64,000 bases of DNA from Glycomyces paridis (GTDB taxonomy: Bacteria; Actinomycetota; Actinomycetes; Mycobacteriales; Micromonosporaceae): positions 1-64,000 of the forward strand of contig NZ_STGX01000008.1 in the NCBI RefSeq assembly GCF_004912155.1, given 5' to 3'. Positions 1 through 8,454 of this stretch are shown in pieces. The notes beneath the pieces were generated by a model. The model searched no databases and was not told the origin of the DNA. It saw only the letters and a list, made by a program, of their open reading frames with translations. Position 1 is the stretch's first letter. Each line of letters starts with the position of its first letter. The translations under genes were made by a program, and so were the position numbers.

Positions 1-684
1 GCCGTGGAACTCGGTCCACAGCACGCCCTGGTTGTCGCCCAGGTAGGGGTCGCCGGGGGTGACCACGAAGTTCCCGGGGTTGGGGAAGGAGGTCACCTCC
101 GCCCAGGTGTGCCCGTAGTCGGTGGACCTCCACAGCCCATTGCCGCTCGGGGTGCCCAGGTAGAGCGTCGAGTTGTCGGAGGGGTCGATCGCGAGGCGCT
201 CGCCCATGCCGCGGCCGGGCATGTTGCCGCCCTGCTTGAACGGCAGCTCGGCGACGCCCCAGGTCTCGCCCCGATCCTCGGAGTAGAGGACCGCGCCGTT
301 GTTCGGGTCCCAGTCGTTGGTGTAGGTGCCCACCGCGGCGTAGACGCGGTCGGGGTCGACGGGGTCGGTGGCGACCGAGACGACGCCGGTGTAGCCCCAG
401 TCGTCCCAGCCCACCCAGTCCAGGAGCGGCTTCCAGGAGTCGGAGGCCTCCTGCCAGCGGTAGAGGCCGCCGATGTCGGTGCGGGCGTAGATGAGGTCGG
501 GCTCGGTCTCGTTGAAGACGATGCCGGGGACGAAGCCGCCGCCGTCGATGGCGGCGTTGCTCCAGCTGTAGGTCTCGGCCTGTGCGTCGACGTCCTGAGA
601 GTGGGCGGTGACCGTGGCGACGGCTGCCGTCGCCAGTGTCACCGCTCCCACTGTCAGGACGCCGACGGCGCTGCTTCTTTTCAT
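1..684 (-). CDS. GH74 xyloglucanase, N-terminal part (cut by window edge)
   Basis: Secreted glycoside hydrolase of family 74, endo-acting on xyloglucan. Only 228 codons are visible; the 3' end lies beyond the left edge (whole enzymes are usually over 700 residues). Residues 1-28 (MKRSSAVGV then an Ala/Val/Thr core) look like a Sec signal peptide. The mature part shows AAIDGGGFVPG, YARTDIGGLYRW, DWVGWDDWGYTG, GGNMPGRGMGERLAIDP and RSTDYGHTW, which match the first beta-propeller of GH74, with Asp-box-like turns such as SEDRGETW. The ATG has GGAAAG seven bases upstream. A near-consensus promoter and possible repressor sites lie at 819-957. The family is confident; exact substrate preference is inferred from the family. 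Confidence 0.9.
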   Translation of the reverse strand, partial: MKRSSAVGVLTVGAVTLATAAVATVTAHSQDVDAQAETYSWSNAAIDGGGFVPGIVFNETEPDLIYARTDIGGLYRWQEASDSWKPLLDWVGWDDWGYTGVVSVATDPVDPDRVYAAVGTYTNDWDPNNGAVLYSEDRGETWGVAELPFKQGGNMPGRGMGERLAIDPSDNSTLYLGTPSGNGLWRSTDYGHTWAEVTSFPNPGNFVVTPGDPYLGDNQGVLWTEFHG

Positions 685-818
685 GGGACTGCTTTCCATC
701 GGCGGCATCGCGGGGCGCGGCGGACCGGGGTGCGCAGGGGCGGCGCGCGAGCGCGCCGAGGCCGGGCGGATCGGGGCCGTTGTCGCCGAGGGGATGCCGG
801 GAATTAGTTTACCGTCCA

Positions 819-847
819 AATATAAGCGCTCATCGAAGTGATGTCAA
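819..847 (-). promoter_or_regulatory. Vegetative promoter of the GH74 gene with LacI-like centre
   Basis: On the minus strand TTGACA (847-842) and TATATT (824-819) are separated by exactly 17 bases, the best sigma70-type match in the window. The spacer holds the imperfect palindrome ATAAGCGCTCAT (822-833) with the AGCGCT core typical of LacI-family operators such as the CebR box for cellulose genes. The predicted transcript start near 812 gives a leader of about 130 nt. That a LacI-type repressor acts here is inference. Confidence 0.7.
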
Positions 848-926
848 TCGATGTCTCAGGACTGTTGCGGCGAACAGGAATCCTTGGGGTGCAGGGAAAA
901 GGCGGCCGACCACCGTCGACCGCCCG

Positions 927-957
927 AAATCCTATACAATATAGGATTTATCCTATA
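927..957. promoter_or_regulatory. AT-rich palindromic operator candidate
   Basis: A perfect 10-bp inverted repeat, AAATCCTATA (927-936) and TATAGGATTT (940-949) with spacer CAA, is followed by a third half-site ATCCTATA at 950-957, 21 bases (two helical turns) from the first. It is a strikingly AT-rich island in high-GC DNA. It lies about 120 bp upstream of the predicted GH74 transcription start and just beyond the stop of the neighbouring gene. The geometry suits a dimeric regulator such as a GntR-type protein; the regulator is unknown. Confidence 0.55.
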
Positions 958-989
958 TGGTTTTCGCTCGCCCGAGCCTCACACCCGCG

Positions 990-2234
990 CTAGTCCCGCT
1001 TGTACCCCACCACCAGCTCACCCGCCAACTGCTCGCAGAACAGCCCGATGTCCGTGATCACCCCGATCGCCTGCGCCGAACCGCGATCGGCGAGCTTCGT
1101 GACCGTCGCCGGATTGATGTCCACACTCACCAGCGGCACCTTCGCCGGCAGCAGGTTCCCCGTCGCGATCGAGTGCAGCATCGTCGCGACCATGATCGCG
1201 AACCCGACGCCCGGCAGGGCCGCGCGCATGGCGCGCTGGCCCTCGATGACGTCGGTGTGTACGTCGGGGAGGGGCCCGTCGTCGCGGACGGAGCCGACGA
1301 GCACGAACTCCTTGCGGTTCTTGACCAGCGCGTGCATGATGCCGCCCTTGAGGACGCCCTGCTCGACGGCGTCGGCGATGGAGCCGCAGGTGCGGATCTT
1401 GTTGATGGCCCGGATGTGGTGCTCGTGTCCGTGGGGCACGCCGTGGCCCTTGTCGAGGTCGACGCCGAGGGAGGTGCCGAACAGGTTCGACTCGATGTCG
1501 TGGGCGGCGAGGGCGTTCCCGGCGAAGACGACGTCGGCGTAGCCCTCGTTGATGAGCGCCTCCATGGCCTTGCCGGCGCCGGTGTGGACGATGGCGGGGC
1601 CGCCGACCCACAGGATCTTCTCGCCGCGCGCCTTGACCTCGCGCATCCGCTCGGCGATCTGGCGCACCTGGAGCGCCTGGGGCCGTTCGGAGGAGACCCC
1701 GCCGCTCATGAACTCGAAGTTCGAGGCCTCGGGGCTGCGGCGCTCGGGCTCGGGCAGCGGCAGGACCTTGACGCCCTCGCCGCCGCAGACGACCAGCTGA
1801 CCCTCCTTGACGTCGGAGACCGGCAGGGTCCGGGCGGTGGCGCGGTCGGCCGAGACGATGATGCCGCAGTCCATCTCGGACTGCTCGACGTCCATCCAGC
1901 CGCCGTCGAGGCGGATCTGGGTGTCGAAGTTGGTGGTGGAGTAGAAGTCCTCGGGGAAGACGCCGTCGCGCGGGGCGGGCTTGAGCGCGGCGATGCCCGG
2001 TTCGAGCGGGTTCGCGCCGTGCGTCTGGAGGCGCATGACGATGCGTTCGAGCAGCTCAGGGCTCTCCGCGGAGACGGTCAGCTGCGCGTAGGACTCGTCG
2101 GTGTGGTGGCGCCCCACGTCGAACCGGTCGATCGAGTAGGCCCCCGAGTATTCGAGGACGTCGTCCATGACGCGGGCGAAGACGCCCTGGTCGATGAGGT
2201 GTCCGCGCAGCTCGACGGTCATTGCGTGTTCCAC
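990..2234 (-). CDS. Ornithine cyclodeaminase-type enzyme (TIGR00300, LOR/SDH-like)
   Basis: A 414-residue protein of the TIGR00300 family. It carries the LOR/SDH-like N-terminal domain (RGHLIDQGVFARVMDDVLE) and a C-terminal Rossmann-like part (ILWVGGPAIVHTGAGKAME, VVFAGNALAAHDIE, SVDINPATVTKLADRGS). Relatives are ornithine cyclodeaminases of the archaeal/ArgZ C-terminal type, converting ornithine to proline and ammonia with NAD; that activity is transferred from the family. GTG at 2234 is preferred because AGGAG lies seven bases upstream; an ATG 12 bases further in and one further out (2261) have poorer spacing. No operon partner is evident. Confidence 0.75.
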   Translation of the reverse strand: MEHAMTVELRGHLIDQGVFARVMDDVLEYSGAYSIDRFDVGRHHTDESYAQLTVSAESPELLERIVMRLQTHGANPLEPGIAALKPAPRDGVFPEDFYSTTNFDTQIRLDGGWMDVEQSEMDCGIIVSADRATARTLPVSDVKEGQLVVCGGEGVKVLPLPEPERRSPEASNFEFMSGGVSSERPQALQVRQIAERMREVKARGEKILWVGGPAIVHTGAGKAMEALINEGYADVVFAGNALAAHDIESNLFGTSLGVDLDKGHGVPHGHEHHIRAINKIRTCGSIADAVEQGVLKGGIMHALVKNRKEFVLVGSVRDDGPLPDVHTDVIEGQRAMRAALPGVGFAIMVATMLHSIATGNLLPAKVPLVSVDINPATVTKLADRGSAQAIGVITDIGLFCEQLAGELVVGYKRD

Positions 2235-2365
2235 GTTGGTGCTCCTGTTGCTCCCGGTCACGGCGGCTTCTGCGGAGTCGCGAGTTGGTCCAGTGACGCC
2301 GAGACGAGCCTAGCTCCCGGCGCGGCAGGGGAGCGGGGGCGCACCGCCCGAGCGGGAGCGGGCCC

Positions 2366-3664
2366 TCAAGCGGCGGCGGGGGGCGCCGCGGAGGCCTTGG
2401 CCGCCTCGATCTCGTCGGGCGTGGGCCAGTTCCGCGTCACCAGGTACTGGAAGCCGAAGCCGATGACGCCCCAGGCGCCCACCACGTACGGGACCGGGAC
2501 GCCGAACTCGACGACGAGGCCGACCGAGGCGACGGCCGCGCCCTGGCACAGCTGGAGGCCCGAGTTCGCGGCGGACACGACCCGGCCGCGCCAGCCTTCG
2601 GGGATGCACTGGGCGAGCGTCGCGTTCATCGGCGCCATGATCATCGTCGCCACGCCGGTGCCCGCGGCGATGAGCAGGACGCCCGCGAGCGGCGGGTCGA
2701 GCAGGGCGGTCGCCAGGACCGCCGGGGCGAGGAACGCGAGCGGGCGTATGAGCTTCTCGCGCACCGAGGGCCGCACGAACCGCGCGAAGAGCAGGGTGGC
2801 GACGACCGCGCCCGCCGCGTCGACGGCCATGATCGCGCCCTGGGTCCGTGAGTCGCCGCCGAGGTGGACCGCCCACAGGATCGCGACGCCCTCGGGGACG
2901 GCGGTGAGCGCGAACAGGCCCCACACGCCCACCGAGACCGTCCGCAGGACCCGGTTGTCGCGCAGCATCCGCAGGCCGTCGGCCGTCTCGGCGAGCACAT
3001 GGCGGCGCTCCTCGCGCCGGTTCACCGTGGGCCGGTGGCGGACCAGGAGCGCGATCGCGACCGCGCTGACCACGAACAGGCCCGCGTTCACCGCCAGCGC
3101 CGTGTACGGGTCGACCGCCGAGAGCAGGCCCCCGGCGAGGTAGCCGATGATCTGCGCGGTCGCGGAGGCGCTGAACGTCAACGCGATCGCGACCGAGAGG
3201 CGGTCGCCGGTCAGGATCTGCGCCAGCGTCGCCACGCGCGCGGCATGGTAGGCCGGTTGGACGGCGGCGACGGCGAAGACGATCGCGATCATGGCCGGGA
3301 CCGGCAGGCCCGGCACGAGCAGCAGCGCTACCAGGGCCGCGCGGAGCAGGTCGCACACGATCATGACCGAGCGGTAGGCGTACCGGTCCACGATCGCCCC
3401 GAGGACCTGGGCGAGCCCGAGGTAGGGCGCGAAGCTGATCGCGAAGGTCGCCGCGGCCAGGGCCGAGGAGTTCGTCTCGTTCCACACCAGATAGGTGACC
3501 GCGACCCGGTTGAGCATGGCCCCGGCGCTGGAGAGGCAGAACGCGCCGAGGAAGCCGGCGGCCTCGCGGTCGCCGAAGACCTCGGCGAACCGGGGGCGGC
3601 GGTCGGCCTGCGGTGCCCCGTCGGCCGGGCCGGGCGCCGTCGGGTTGGGGTTCTGGTTCGACAC
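2366..3664 (-). CDS. MFS drug/metabolite exporter
   Basis: A 432-residue polytopic transporter of the MFS_3 (DHA3) type. About twelve hydrophobic segments follow a charged, proline-rich N-terminus. Visible features are GAFCLSSAGAMLNRVAVTYL in the first helix, LGAIVDRYAYRSVMIVCD (the loop 2-3 GxxxDRxxRR-like motif A) and a central hydrophilic loop NRREERRHVLAETADGLRML. The family usually exports drugs or siderophores by proton antiport; the substrate cannot be read here. GTG start, with AAGGAAGG eight bases upstream. Likely monocistronic; its upstream region holds several TGACA-type repeats. Confidence 0.85.
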   Translation of the reverse strand: MSNQNPNPTAPGPADGAPQADRRPRFAEVFGDREAAGFLGAFCLSSAGAMLNRVAVTYLVWNETNSSALAAATFAISFAPYLGLAQVLGAIVDRYAYRSVMIVCDLLRAALVALLLVPGLPVPAMIAIVFAVAAVQPAYHAARVATLAQILTGDRLSVAIALTFSASATAQIIGYLAGGLLSAVDPYTALAVNAGLFVVSAVAIALLVRHRPTVNRREERRHVLAETADGLRMLRDNRVLRTVSVGVWGLFALTAVPEGVAILWAVHLGGDSRTQGAIMAVDAAGAVVATLLFARFVRPSVREKLIRPLAFLAPAVLATALLDPPLAGVLLIAAGTGVATMIMAPMNATLAQCIPEGWRGRVVSAANSGLQLCQGAAVASVGLVVEFGVPVPYVVGAWGVIGFGFQYLVTRNWPTPDEIEAAKASAAPPAAA

Positions 3665-4046
3665 GGGGCCTTCCTTGCCATGTCACGGGGCCGCGCGCGT
3701 CCGTCCCGGGGCTGGGGCGGCGCCGCGGTGTCCGGCGCTGAGCCGTTGCGCGGCTTCGCGACCGATCAGCGCGGGTACCGGGTCAGCTCCGTGGACGGCG
3801 GCCCCGGTGCGGACCGGGGACCCGCAAGCGTCGCCGGGGTGCGATACCTGAAAGGGCGGTAAGTGACAATCCTCCGCGATTGCCACAAGTGTCACCAGTC
3901 TGCCGCTGACGCAACTGGTTGTCAAGCGTCCCAGAGTGTTCAAAGTGCCAAAACCAGGACGGACGCGCCGCGGCCGGTCCCACCGCGCGAAACGGTGCCA
4001 GTGCCGCCGGGCCGTCCAAACCGTGACCGGTCGAACCGTGCCCAGA
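3665..4046. other. Gene-free region upstream of the MFS gene
   Basis: No coding frame with actinomycete bias is seen in 382 bp. The minus strand has TTGACA (3925-3920) inside the imperfect palindrome at 3907-3924 (TGAC...GTCA). A second inverted repeat, GTGACAAT (3863-3870) with ATTGCCAC (3879-3886), matches at seven of eight positions. The TGACA-rich cluster between 3861 and 3925 probably holds the MFS promoter and operators. Confidence 0.4.
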
Positions 4047-4808
4047 CTATGCCTCCTCCGCCTCAGGCGCTGCGGCGGCCTCGGTCCGGTAACGGTGAAC
4101 CGACTCGGCGCGGATGTTCATCCACTCCACCGCCAGGGCGAACCCGATCGGCGCGTACAGGTACGCCTTCGGCACCGCGACCCCGAGTCCCTCCAGGACC
4201 AGTCCGGCCCCGATGAGCACCAGGAACGCCAGGCCGATCGTCGTCACCCGCGGATGCCGCCCGATGAAGCCGTGGATCGACCGCGCCGCCGCCAGCGTGA
4301 TCGCGATCGCCACGACCACCGCTGCCACCATGACCGCGACCTCCCTCGCGAGGCCGACCGCCGTCAGGATCGAGTCGATCGAGAACACCATGTCCATGAG
4401 CATGATCTGCACCAACGTCACCGCCAGGCCCGCTCCGCCGGCAGGCCGCGCGTCCTCGCCCGCCTCGCCCTGCCGCGACAGGCGCGCCGCGATCTCCTTG
4501 ACCGACTTCACGACCAGGAACCCGCCGCCCGCCAGCAGGATGAGGTCCCGCCCCGACACCCCGTGCCCGCCGACCGCGAACAGCTCCGCCCGCAGGCCCA
4601 CCAGCCACGACACCGACAGCAGCAGTCCCACCCGTGACACCAGCGCGAGCAGCAGCCCGACCCGCCAGGCCGTCAACTGGCTGCGCTGGGGCAGCCGTGA
4701 GGCGAGCACCGAGATGAACACGACGTTGTCGATGCCCAGGATCAACTCCAGGACCGTCAGCGTCAGCAGCGCGAACCACGCCTCCGGCGAGGTCAGCAGC
4801 TCCAGCAT
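4047..4808 (-). CDS. TerC/Alx family integral membrane protein
   Basis: A 253-residue TerC-type protein, a family linked to tellurite resistance and to manganese or metal export in the inner membrane. Seven or so hydrophobic helices are visible. The two duplicated family motifs are present: LTVLELILGIDNVVFISVL (residues 17-35, with Asp27-Asn28) and MLMDMVFSIDSILTAVG in the second half. ATG at 4808 fits the family start; longer frames upstream add low-complexity sequence. It is divergent from bioA. No manganese riboswitch (yybP-ykoY type) is recognisable upstream, so regulation is unknown. Confidence 0.85.
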   Translation of the reverse strand: MLELLTSPEAWFALLTLTVLELILGIDNVVFISVLASRLPQRSQLTAWRVGLLLALVSRVGLLLSVSWLVGLRAELFAVGGHGVSGRDLILLAGGGFLVVKSVKEIAARLSRQGEAGEDARPAGGAGLAVTLVQIMLMDMVFSIDSILTAVGLAREVAVMVAAVVVAIAITLAAARSIHGFIGRHPRVTTIGLAFLVLIGAGLVLEGLGVAVPKAYLYAPIGFALAVEWMNIRAESVHRYRTEAAAAPEAEEA

Positions 4809-4940
4809 GGACCTCAGCGTAGGCCAGGAACCCGCCCCGCAGGACCCGAGCGCCACCACCCGCCCGCCGACCCGCCGACCCGGCCGCGCGGCACGATACC
4901 CTCCAATGAACTTTGTGGGAACCATCTAAGGAGCCGCGCG

Positions 4941-6287
4941 ATGACGACCCCGACCGACCGGCCCGCCACCAGCGCCGACTGGCTCCGCCGCGACGCCGCC
5001 GCCGTCTGGCACCCCTTCACCCAGCACGCCACCTGGACCGACGACACCCCCACCGTCGTCGACCGCGCCGAAGGCCCCTGGCTCATCGACGTCGACGGCC
5101 GCCGCTACCTCGACGGCGTCTCCTCACTGTGGACCACCACCCTCGGCCACGGCCACCCCGACGTCAACGCCGCCATCACCGCCCAGCTTGCCCGCCTCGA
5201 CCACTCCACGTTCCTCGGCACCACCCACACCCCCGGCATCGAGCTCTCCGAAGCCCTCATCGCCCTCGCCCCACGCGGCCGCGGTCCCGACCTCACCAAG
5301 GTCTTCTACGCCGGCGACGGCTCCTCCGCCGTCGAAGCCGCCCTCAAGATCGCCTACCAGTACTCCACCCAGACCGGCCACCCCCGGCCCACCTTCGTCC
5401 GCCTCGACCAGGCCTACCACGGCGACACCCTCGGCGCCGTCGCCGTCGGCGGCCACGAACTCTTCCACCGCGCCTACCGGCCGCTCCTCCTCGACACCAT
5501 CGGCGTCGCCTCACCCGGCAGCCGCGACCACGCCCCTCGCGAACGCGCCGCACTCGCCGCCGCCGAACTCACCGCCGCCATGCGCGACCACGGCGACCAG
5601 GTCTGCGCGATCATCGTCGAACCCATGATCCAAGGCGCCGCGGGCATGCTCGACTACGACGCCGACTACCTCCGCCTCGCCCGCGACCTCGCCGACGCCC
5701 ACGGCGCCCTCCTCATCTTCGACGAGGTCGCCACCGGCTTCGGCCGCACCGGCAGCATGTGGGCCGCCGACCACGCCGGCATCGTCCCCGACCTCCTCAC
5801 CTGCGGCAAAGGCATCACCGGCGGCTACCTGCCCCTCTCCGCCGTCCTCGCCGCCGAACACGTCTACGACGCCTTCCTCACCCGGCCCGGCGACACCGCC
5901 CCCCGCACCTTCTTCCACGGCCACACCTACACCGCCAACCCCCTGTGCTGCGCCGCCGCACTCGCGAACCTGCGCGTCATGGCCGAACAGGACGTCATCG
6001 GCCAGGCCGCACGCCTCGGCGACCGCCTCGGCAAACTCCTCGAACCGCTCGCCGCCCTCGACGGCGTCACCGAGATCCGCCGCCTCGGCACCATGACCGG
6101 CGTCGAGGTCACCCCCCGCGGCGAACGCACCGGCTTCCGCGTCTGCCAGGCCGCCCGCGACCGCGGCGTATGGCTGCGACCCCTCGGCGACACCATCGTC
6201 ATCATGCCTCCGCTCACCTTGGGCGACGACGAGACCGACCTCCTCGTCAACGCCCTCGCCGAAGCCCTCGACGAGGTCTTGGCGTGA
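4941..6287 (+). CDS. bioA: Adenosylmethionine-8-amino-7-oxononanoate aminotransferase
   Basis: PLP enzyme of biotin synthesis that uses S-adenosylmethionine to aminate 8-amino-7-oxononanoate to 7,8-diaminopelargonate. 448 residues, normal for BioA. Visible motifs: WHPFTQHATW near the N-terminus, YAGDGSSAVEAALK, LLIFDEVATGFGRTG (PLP ring Asp) and LTCGKGITGGYLPL (PLP lysine), then FFHGHTYTANPL. The start follows AAGGAG at eight bases. The stop overlaps a GTG micro-ORF (GTGA), the first of three coupled junctions leading to bioF. Confidence 0.95.
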   Translation: MTTPTDRPATSADWLRRDAAAVWHPFTQHATWTDDTPTVVDRAEGPWLIDVDGRRYLDGVSSLWTTTLGHGHPDVNAAITAQLARLDHSTFLGTTHTPGIELSEALIALAPRGRGPDLTKVFYAGDGSSAVEAALKIAYQYSTQTGHPRPTFVRLDQAYHGDTLGAVAVGGHELFHRAYRPLLLDTIGVASPGSRDHAPRERAALAAAELTAAMRDHGDQVCAIIVEPMIQGAAGMLDYDADYLRLARDLADAHGALLIFDEVATGFGRTGSMWAADHAGIVPDLLTCGKGITGGYLPLSAVLAAEHVYDAFLTRPGDTAPRTFFHGHTYTANPLCCAAALANLRVMAEQDVIGQAARLGDRLGKLLEPLAALDGVTEIRRLGTMTGVEVTPRGERTGFRVCQAARDRGVWLRPLGDTIVIMPPLTLGDDETDLLVNALAEALDEVLA

Positions 6288-6358
6288 ACCCGAGGCACGA
6301 CCCGCCGCGGCCGAGCGCCGACCTCCCTGCCAACGCCCTCGACGAGGTCCTGGCATGA
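6284..6358 (+). CDS. 24-residue micro-ORF echoing the BioA C-terminus
   Basis: GTG overlaps the bioA stop as GTGA, and the frame ends in TGA at 6356-6358. The encoded peptide ends DLPANALDEVLA, nearly repeating the BioA tail (DLLVNALAEALDEVLA). At DNA level 6320-6358 resembles 6237-6287. It is probably a small tandem duplication of the bioA end kept in an open frame that may relay ribosomes to bioF. No function for the peptide itself can be argued. Confidence 0.4.
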   Translation: MNPRHDPPRPSADLPANALDEVLA

Positions 6359-6417
6359 AACCCGAACTGCGCTCCGCCCAACGGCGGCTGGCCGCCCGAG
6401 GAGGACCGCAGCGATGA
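6355..6417 (+). CDS. 20-residue micro-ORF leading into bioF
   Basis: ATG overlaps the previous micro-ORF stop (ATGA), and its own TGA overlaps the bioF ATG in the same way. The peptide MKPELRSAQRRLAARGGPQR is basic. Its last codons contain the bioF Shine-Dalgarno GAGGAGG. A coupling or leader role is inferred from three consecutive 4-nt overlaps; it could equally be chance open frame. Confidence 0.35.
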   Translation: MKPELRSAQRRLAARGGPQR

Positions 6418-7652
6418 ACGCCGACCCCCCGCCGAACCGATCGGCACCGCGACCGGTCGTCGCCGAGACTCCGCCGAACCGCGACACGTCCGCCACCGCT
6501 CGACCCCTCGCCTCGGTCTCGGCCCGCTGGGACCGCCTGTCGCGCAAGGCCGACCTGCGGGCCAAGGCCGGACTCACCCGCGTCGTCAAACTCCGCGCCG
6601 ACGCGATCGACCTTGCCGGGAACGACTACCTCGGACTCTCACGCCACCCCGACGTGACCGCCGCCGCCGCGACCGCACTCGCCGAACACGGCCTCGGCGC
6701 CGGCGGCTCCCGACTCGTACGTGGCACCACCGGCCCCCACGAGGCGTTCGAGGCCGACTTCGCCGCCCACTGCGGCACCGAGACCGCCGTCCTCTACTCC
6801 TCCGGTTACCTCGCCAATCTCGGCGCGGTCGCCTCCCTCGCCGGGACCGTCCTCCTCGACGCCCACGCCCACGCATCCCTCCACGACGCCGCCCGCCTCG
6901 CCGGAGGACGCTCCGACACCTTCGCGCACAACGACCTCGACGACCTCGAACGCCGGCTCACCGCGCTGCGCCCCGCGCTCGTCGCCGTCGAATCGGTGTA
7001 CTCCGTCCTCGGCGACGCCGCACCCCTTCGCGAACTCCACGCGCTCACCAGCGCCCACGGCGCACTCCTCCTGGTCGACGAAGCCCACGCGATCGGCACG
7101 ATCGGCCCCGACGGCGCGGGCGGCGTCGCCGCCTCCGGGCTCGCGGGCGACCCCGGCATCGTCATCACCGCGACCCTCTCCAAAGCCCTCGGCGCCGCGG
7201 GCGGCGTCGTCGCGGGCCCGGCGGCCCTGCGCCGCCACCTCCACGACACCGGACGCACCTTCATCTTCGACACGGCCCCACCCCCCGCCGTCGCCGCGGG
7301 CGCCCGCACCGCCCTCGCCATCGCCCGCCGCTCCGACAGCGCCCGAACCGAACTCGCCCGCCGAGCGGCCCTCGCCGCAGTCGCCCTCGGCACACCGATT
7401 CCCGCCGCGGGGGTCCTCTCACCCCCGGCGGGCGACGCACACGCCGCCACCGCATGGGCCGCCGCCTGCGCCGACAGGGGAGTGGCGGTCGGCTGCTTCC
7501 GCCCACCGTCCACACCCGACCACCGGTCACGCCTGCGCATCACCGTCAACACCGGCATCCCGGCCCCCGACTTCGAGCGGGCCCTACAAGTCATCACCGA
7601 AGCCAGGCCGCCCACCGGAGAGACAACCAACCCGCCGACCCCAGGCACATGA
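6414..7652 (+). CDS. bioF: 8-amino-7-oxononanoate synthase
   Basis: PLP-dependent condensation of pimeloyl thioester with alanine, the first ring-forming step of biotin synthesis. 412 residues, with about 45 extra low-complexity N-terminal residues before the domain (AKAGLTRVVKLRADAIDLAG). Motifs: NDYLGLSRHPDV, GLGAGGSRLVRGTTGPHEA, LLVDEAHAIGTIGPDGAGG and the PLP lysine in ITATLSKALGAAGG. ATG 6414 has GAGGAGG nine bases upstream. The long N-terminus makes a later start possible, but none has a better ribosome site. Confidence 0.93.
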   Translation: MNADPPPNRSAPRPVVAETPPNRDTSATARPLASVSARWDRLSRKADLRAKAGLTRVVKLRADAIDLAGNDYLGLSRHPDVTAAAATALAEHGLGAGGSRLVRGTTGPHEAFEADFAAHCGTETAVLYSSGYLANLGAVASLAGTVLLDAHAHASLHDAARLAGGRSDTFAHNDLDDLERRLTALRPALVAVESVYSVLGDAAPLRELHALTSAHGALLLVDEAHAIGTIGPDGAGGVAASGLAGDPGIVITATLSKALGAAGGVVAGPAALRRHLHDTGRTFIFDTAPPPAVAAGARTALAIARRSDSARTELARRAALAAVALGTPIPAAGVLSPPAGDAHAATAWAAACADRGVAVGCFRPPSTPDHRSRLRITVNTGIPAPDFERALQVITEARPPTGETTNPPTPGT

Positions 7653-7800
7653 CGGAGAACCAAAGCCACCCAGCACCGGCTAGGCGACCAAGAAAACCCG
7701 CACAGCCGAAAGCCGCCAACCTCGAACAACCCGACTCCACCCGACACTGAACAACATTCACTCCCGGTCCCCGACTCGGTCATGAAAGCGAGAAGAAGTC

Positions 7801-8454
7801 GTGATCACCTTCGAAGGCCCGGTTCTCGTGACCGGCACCGACACCGGCGTCGGCAAGACCGTCACCACCGCGGCGCTCGCGGCCGCGCTCATGCGGCAGG
7901 GCCGTGGCGTCGAGGTCATCAAGATCGCCCAGACCGGCGACGATGACGACGCCGCCGAGATCACCCGCCTCTCCGGCGCCCCGGCCCGAGCACTCGCCGC
8001 CTACCCCGACCCGCTGGCCCCCTTCGCCGCCGCGCGCCGCAGCGGCCTGCCGCTCCTCAAACTCCGCGAAGCCGCGGACGCCGCACTCGCTGCCAAAGCC
8101 GAAGTGGTGCTTCTGGAAGGCGCCGGGGGACTCCTCGTCCAACTCGGCGAGAACGGCTGGACCGCCCGCGACCTCGCCGCCGAACTCCAATGCCCCGCCG
8201 TGGTCGTCGCCCGAGCCGGCCTCGGCACCCTCAACCACACCGCCCTGACCCTCGAAGCCCTCGCCCGCGACGACATCGAAGCCGCCGTGGTCGTCGGCGC
8301 CTGGCCCCTCGACCCCGGCCTCGCCGAATACGAAAACCTCACCGACCTCCCCGGCCAACGCCTCGGCTGGATCCCCGAAAACGCCGCCGCCCTCGCCCCG
8401 GAAGTCTTCCGCCTCACCGCCTCCGAATGGTTCGACCTCGAAAGCACCACCTAG
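7801..8454 (+). CDS. bioD: Dethiobiotin synthetase
   Basis: ATP-dependent carboxylase closing the ureido ring of dethiobiotin. 217 residues, typical. The P-loop is VTGTDTGVGKTVTTAAL near the N-terminus; later motifs are VLLEGAGGLLVQLGENGWTA and VVVARAGLGTLNHTALT. The start is GTG preceded by GAGAAG. It lies 148 bp after bioF and probably shares its transcript. bioB is not in the window, so the last step is encoded elsewhere. Confidence 0.93.
   Translation: MITFEGPVLVTGTDTGVGKTVTTAALAAALMRQGRGVEVIKIAQTGDDDDAAEITRLSGAPARALAAYPDPLAPFAAARRSGLPLLKLREAADAALAAKAEVVLLEGAGGLLVQLGENGWTARDLAAELQCPAVVVARAGLGTLNHTALTLEALARDDIEAAVVVGAWPLDPGLAEYENLTDLPGQRLGWIPENAAALAPEVFRLTASEWFDLESTT

Noticed and set aside
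957-3143. 728-codon plus-strand open frame
   Set aside because: It is the antisense shadow of the cyclodeaminase and MFS genes, with Arg/Gly/Asp-biased composition and no domain.
4913-6358. 481-codon frame overlapping bioA
   Set aside because: Arg/Pro-rich shadow in another frame; only its last 24 codons overlap the micro-ORF discussed separately.
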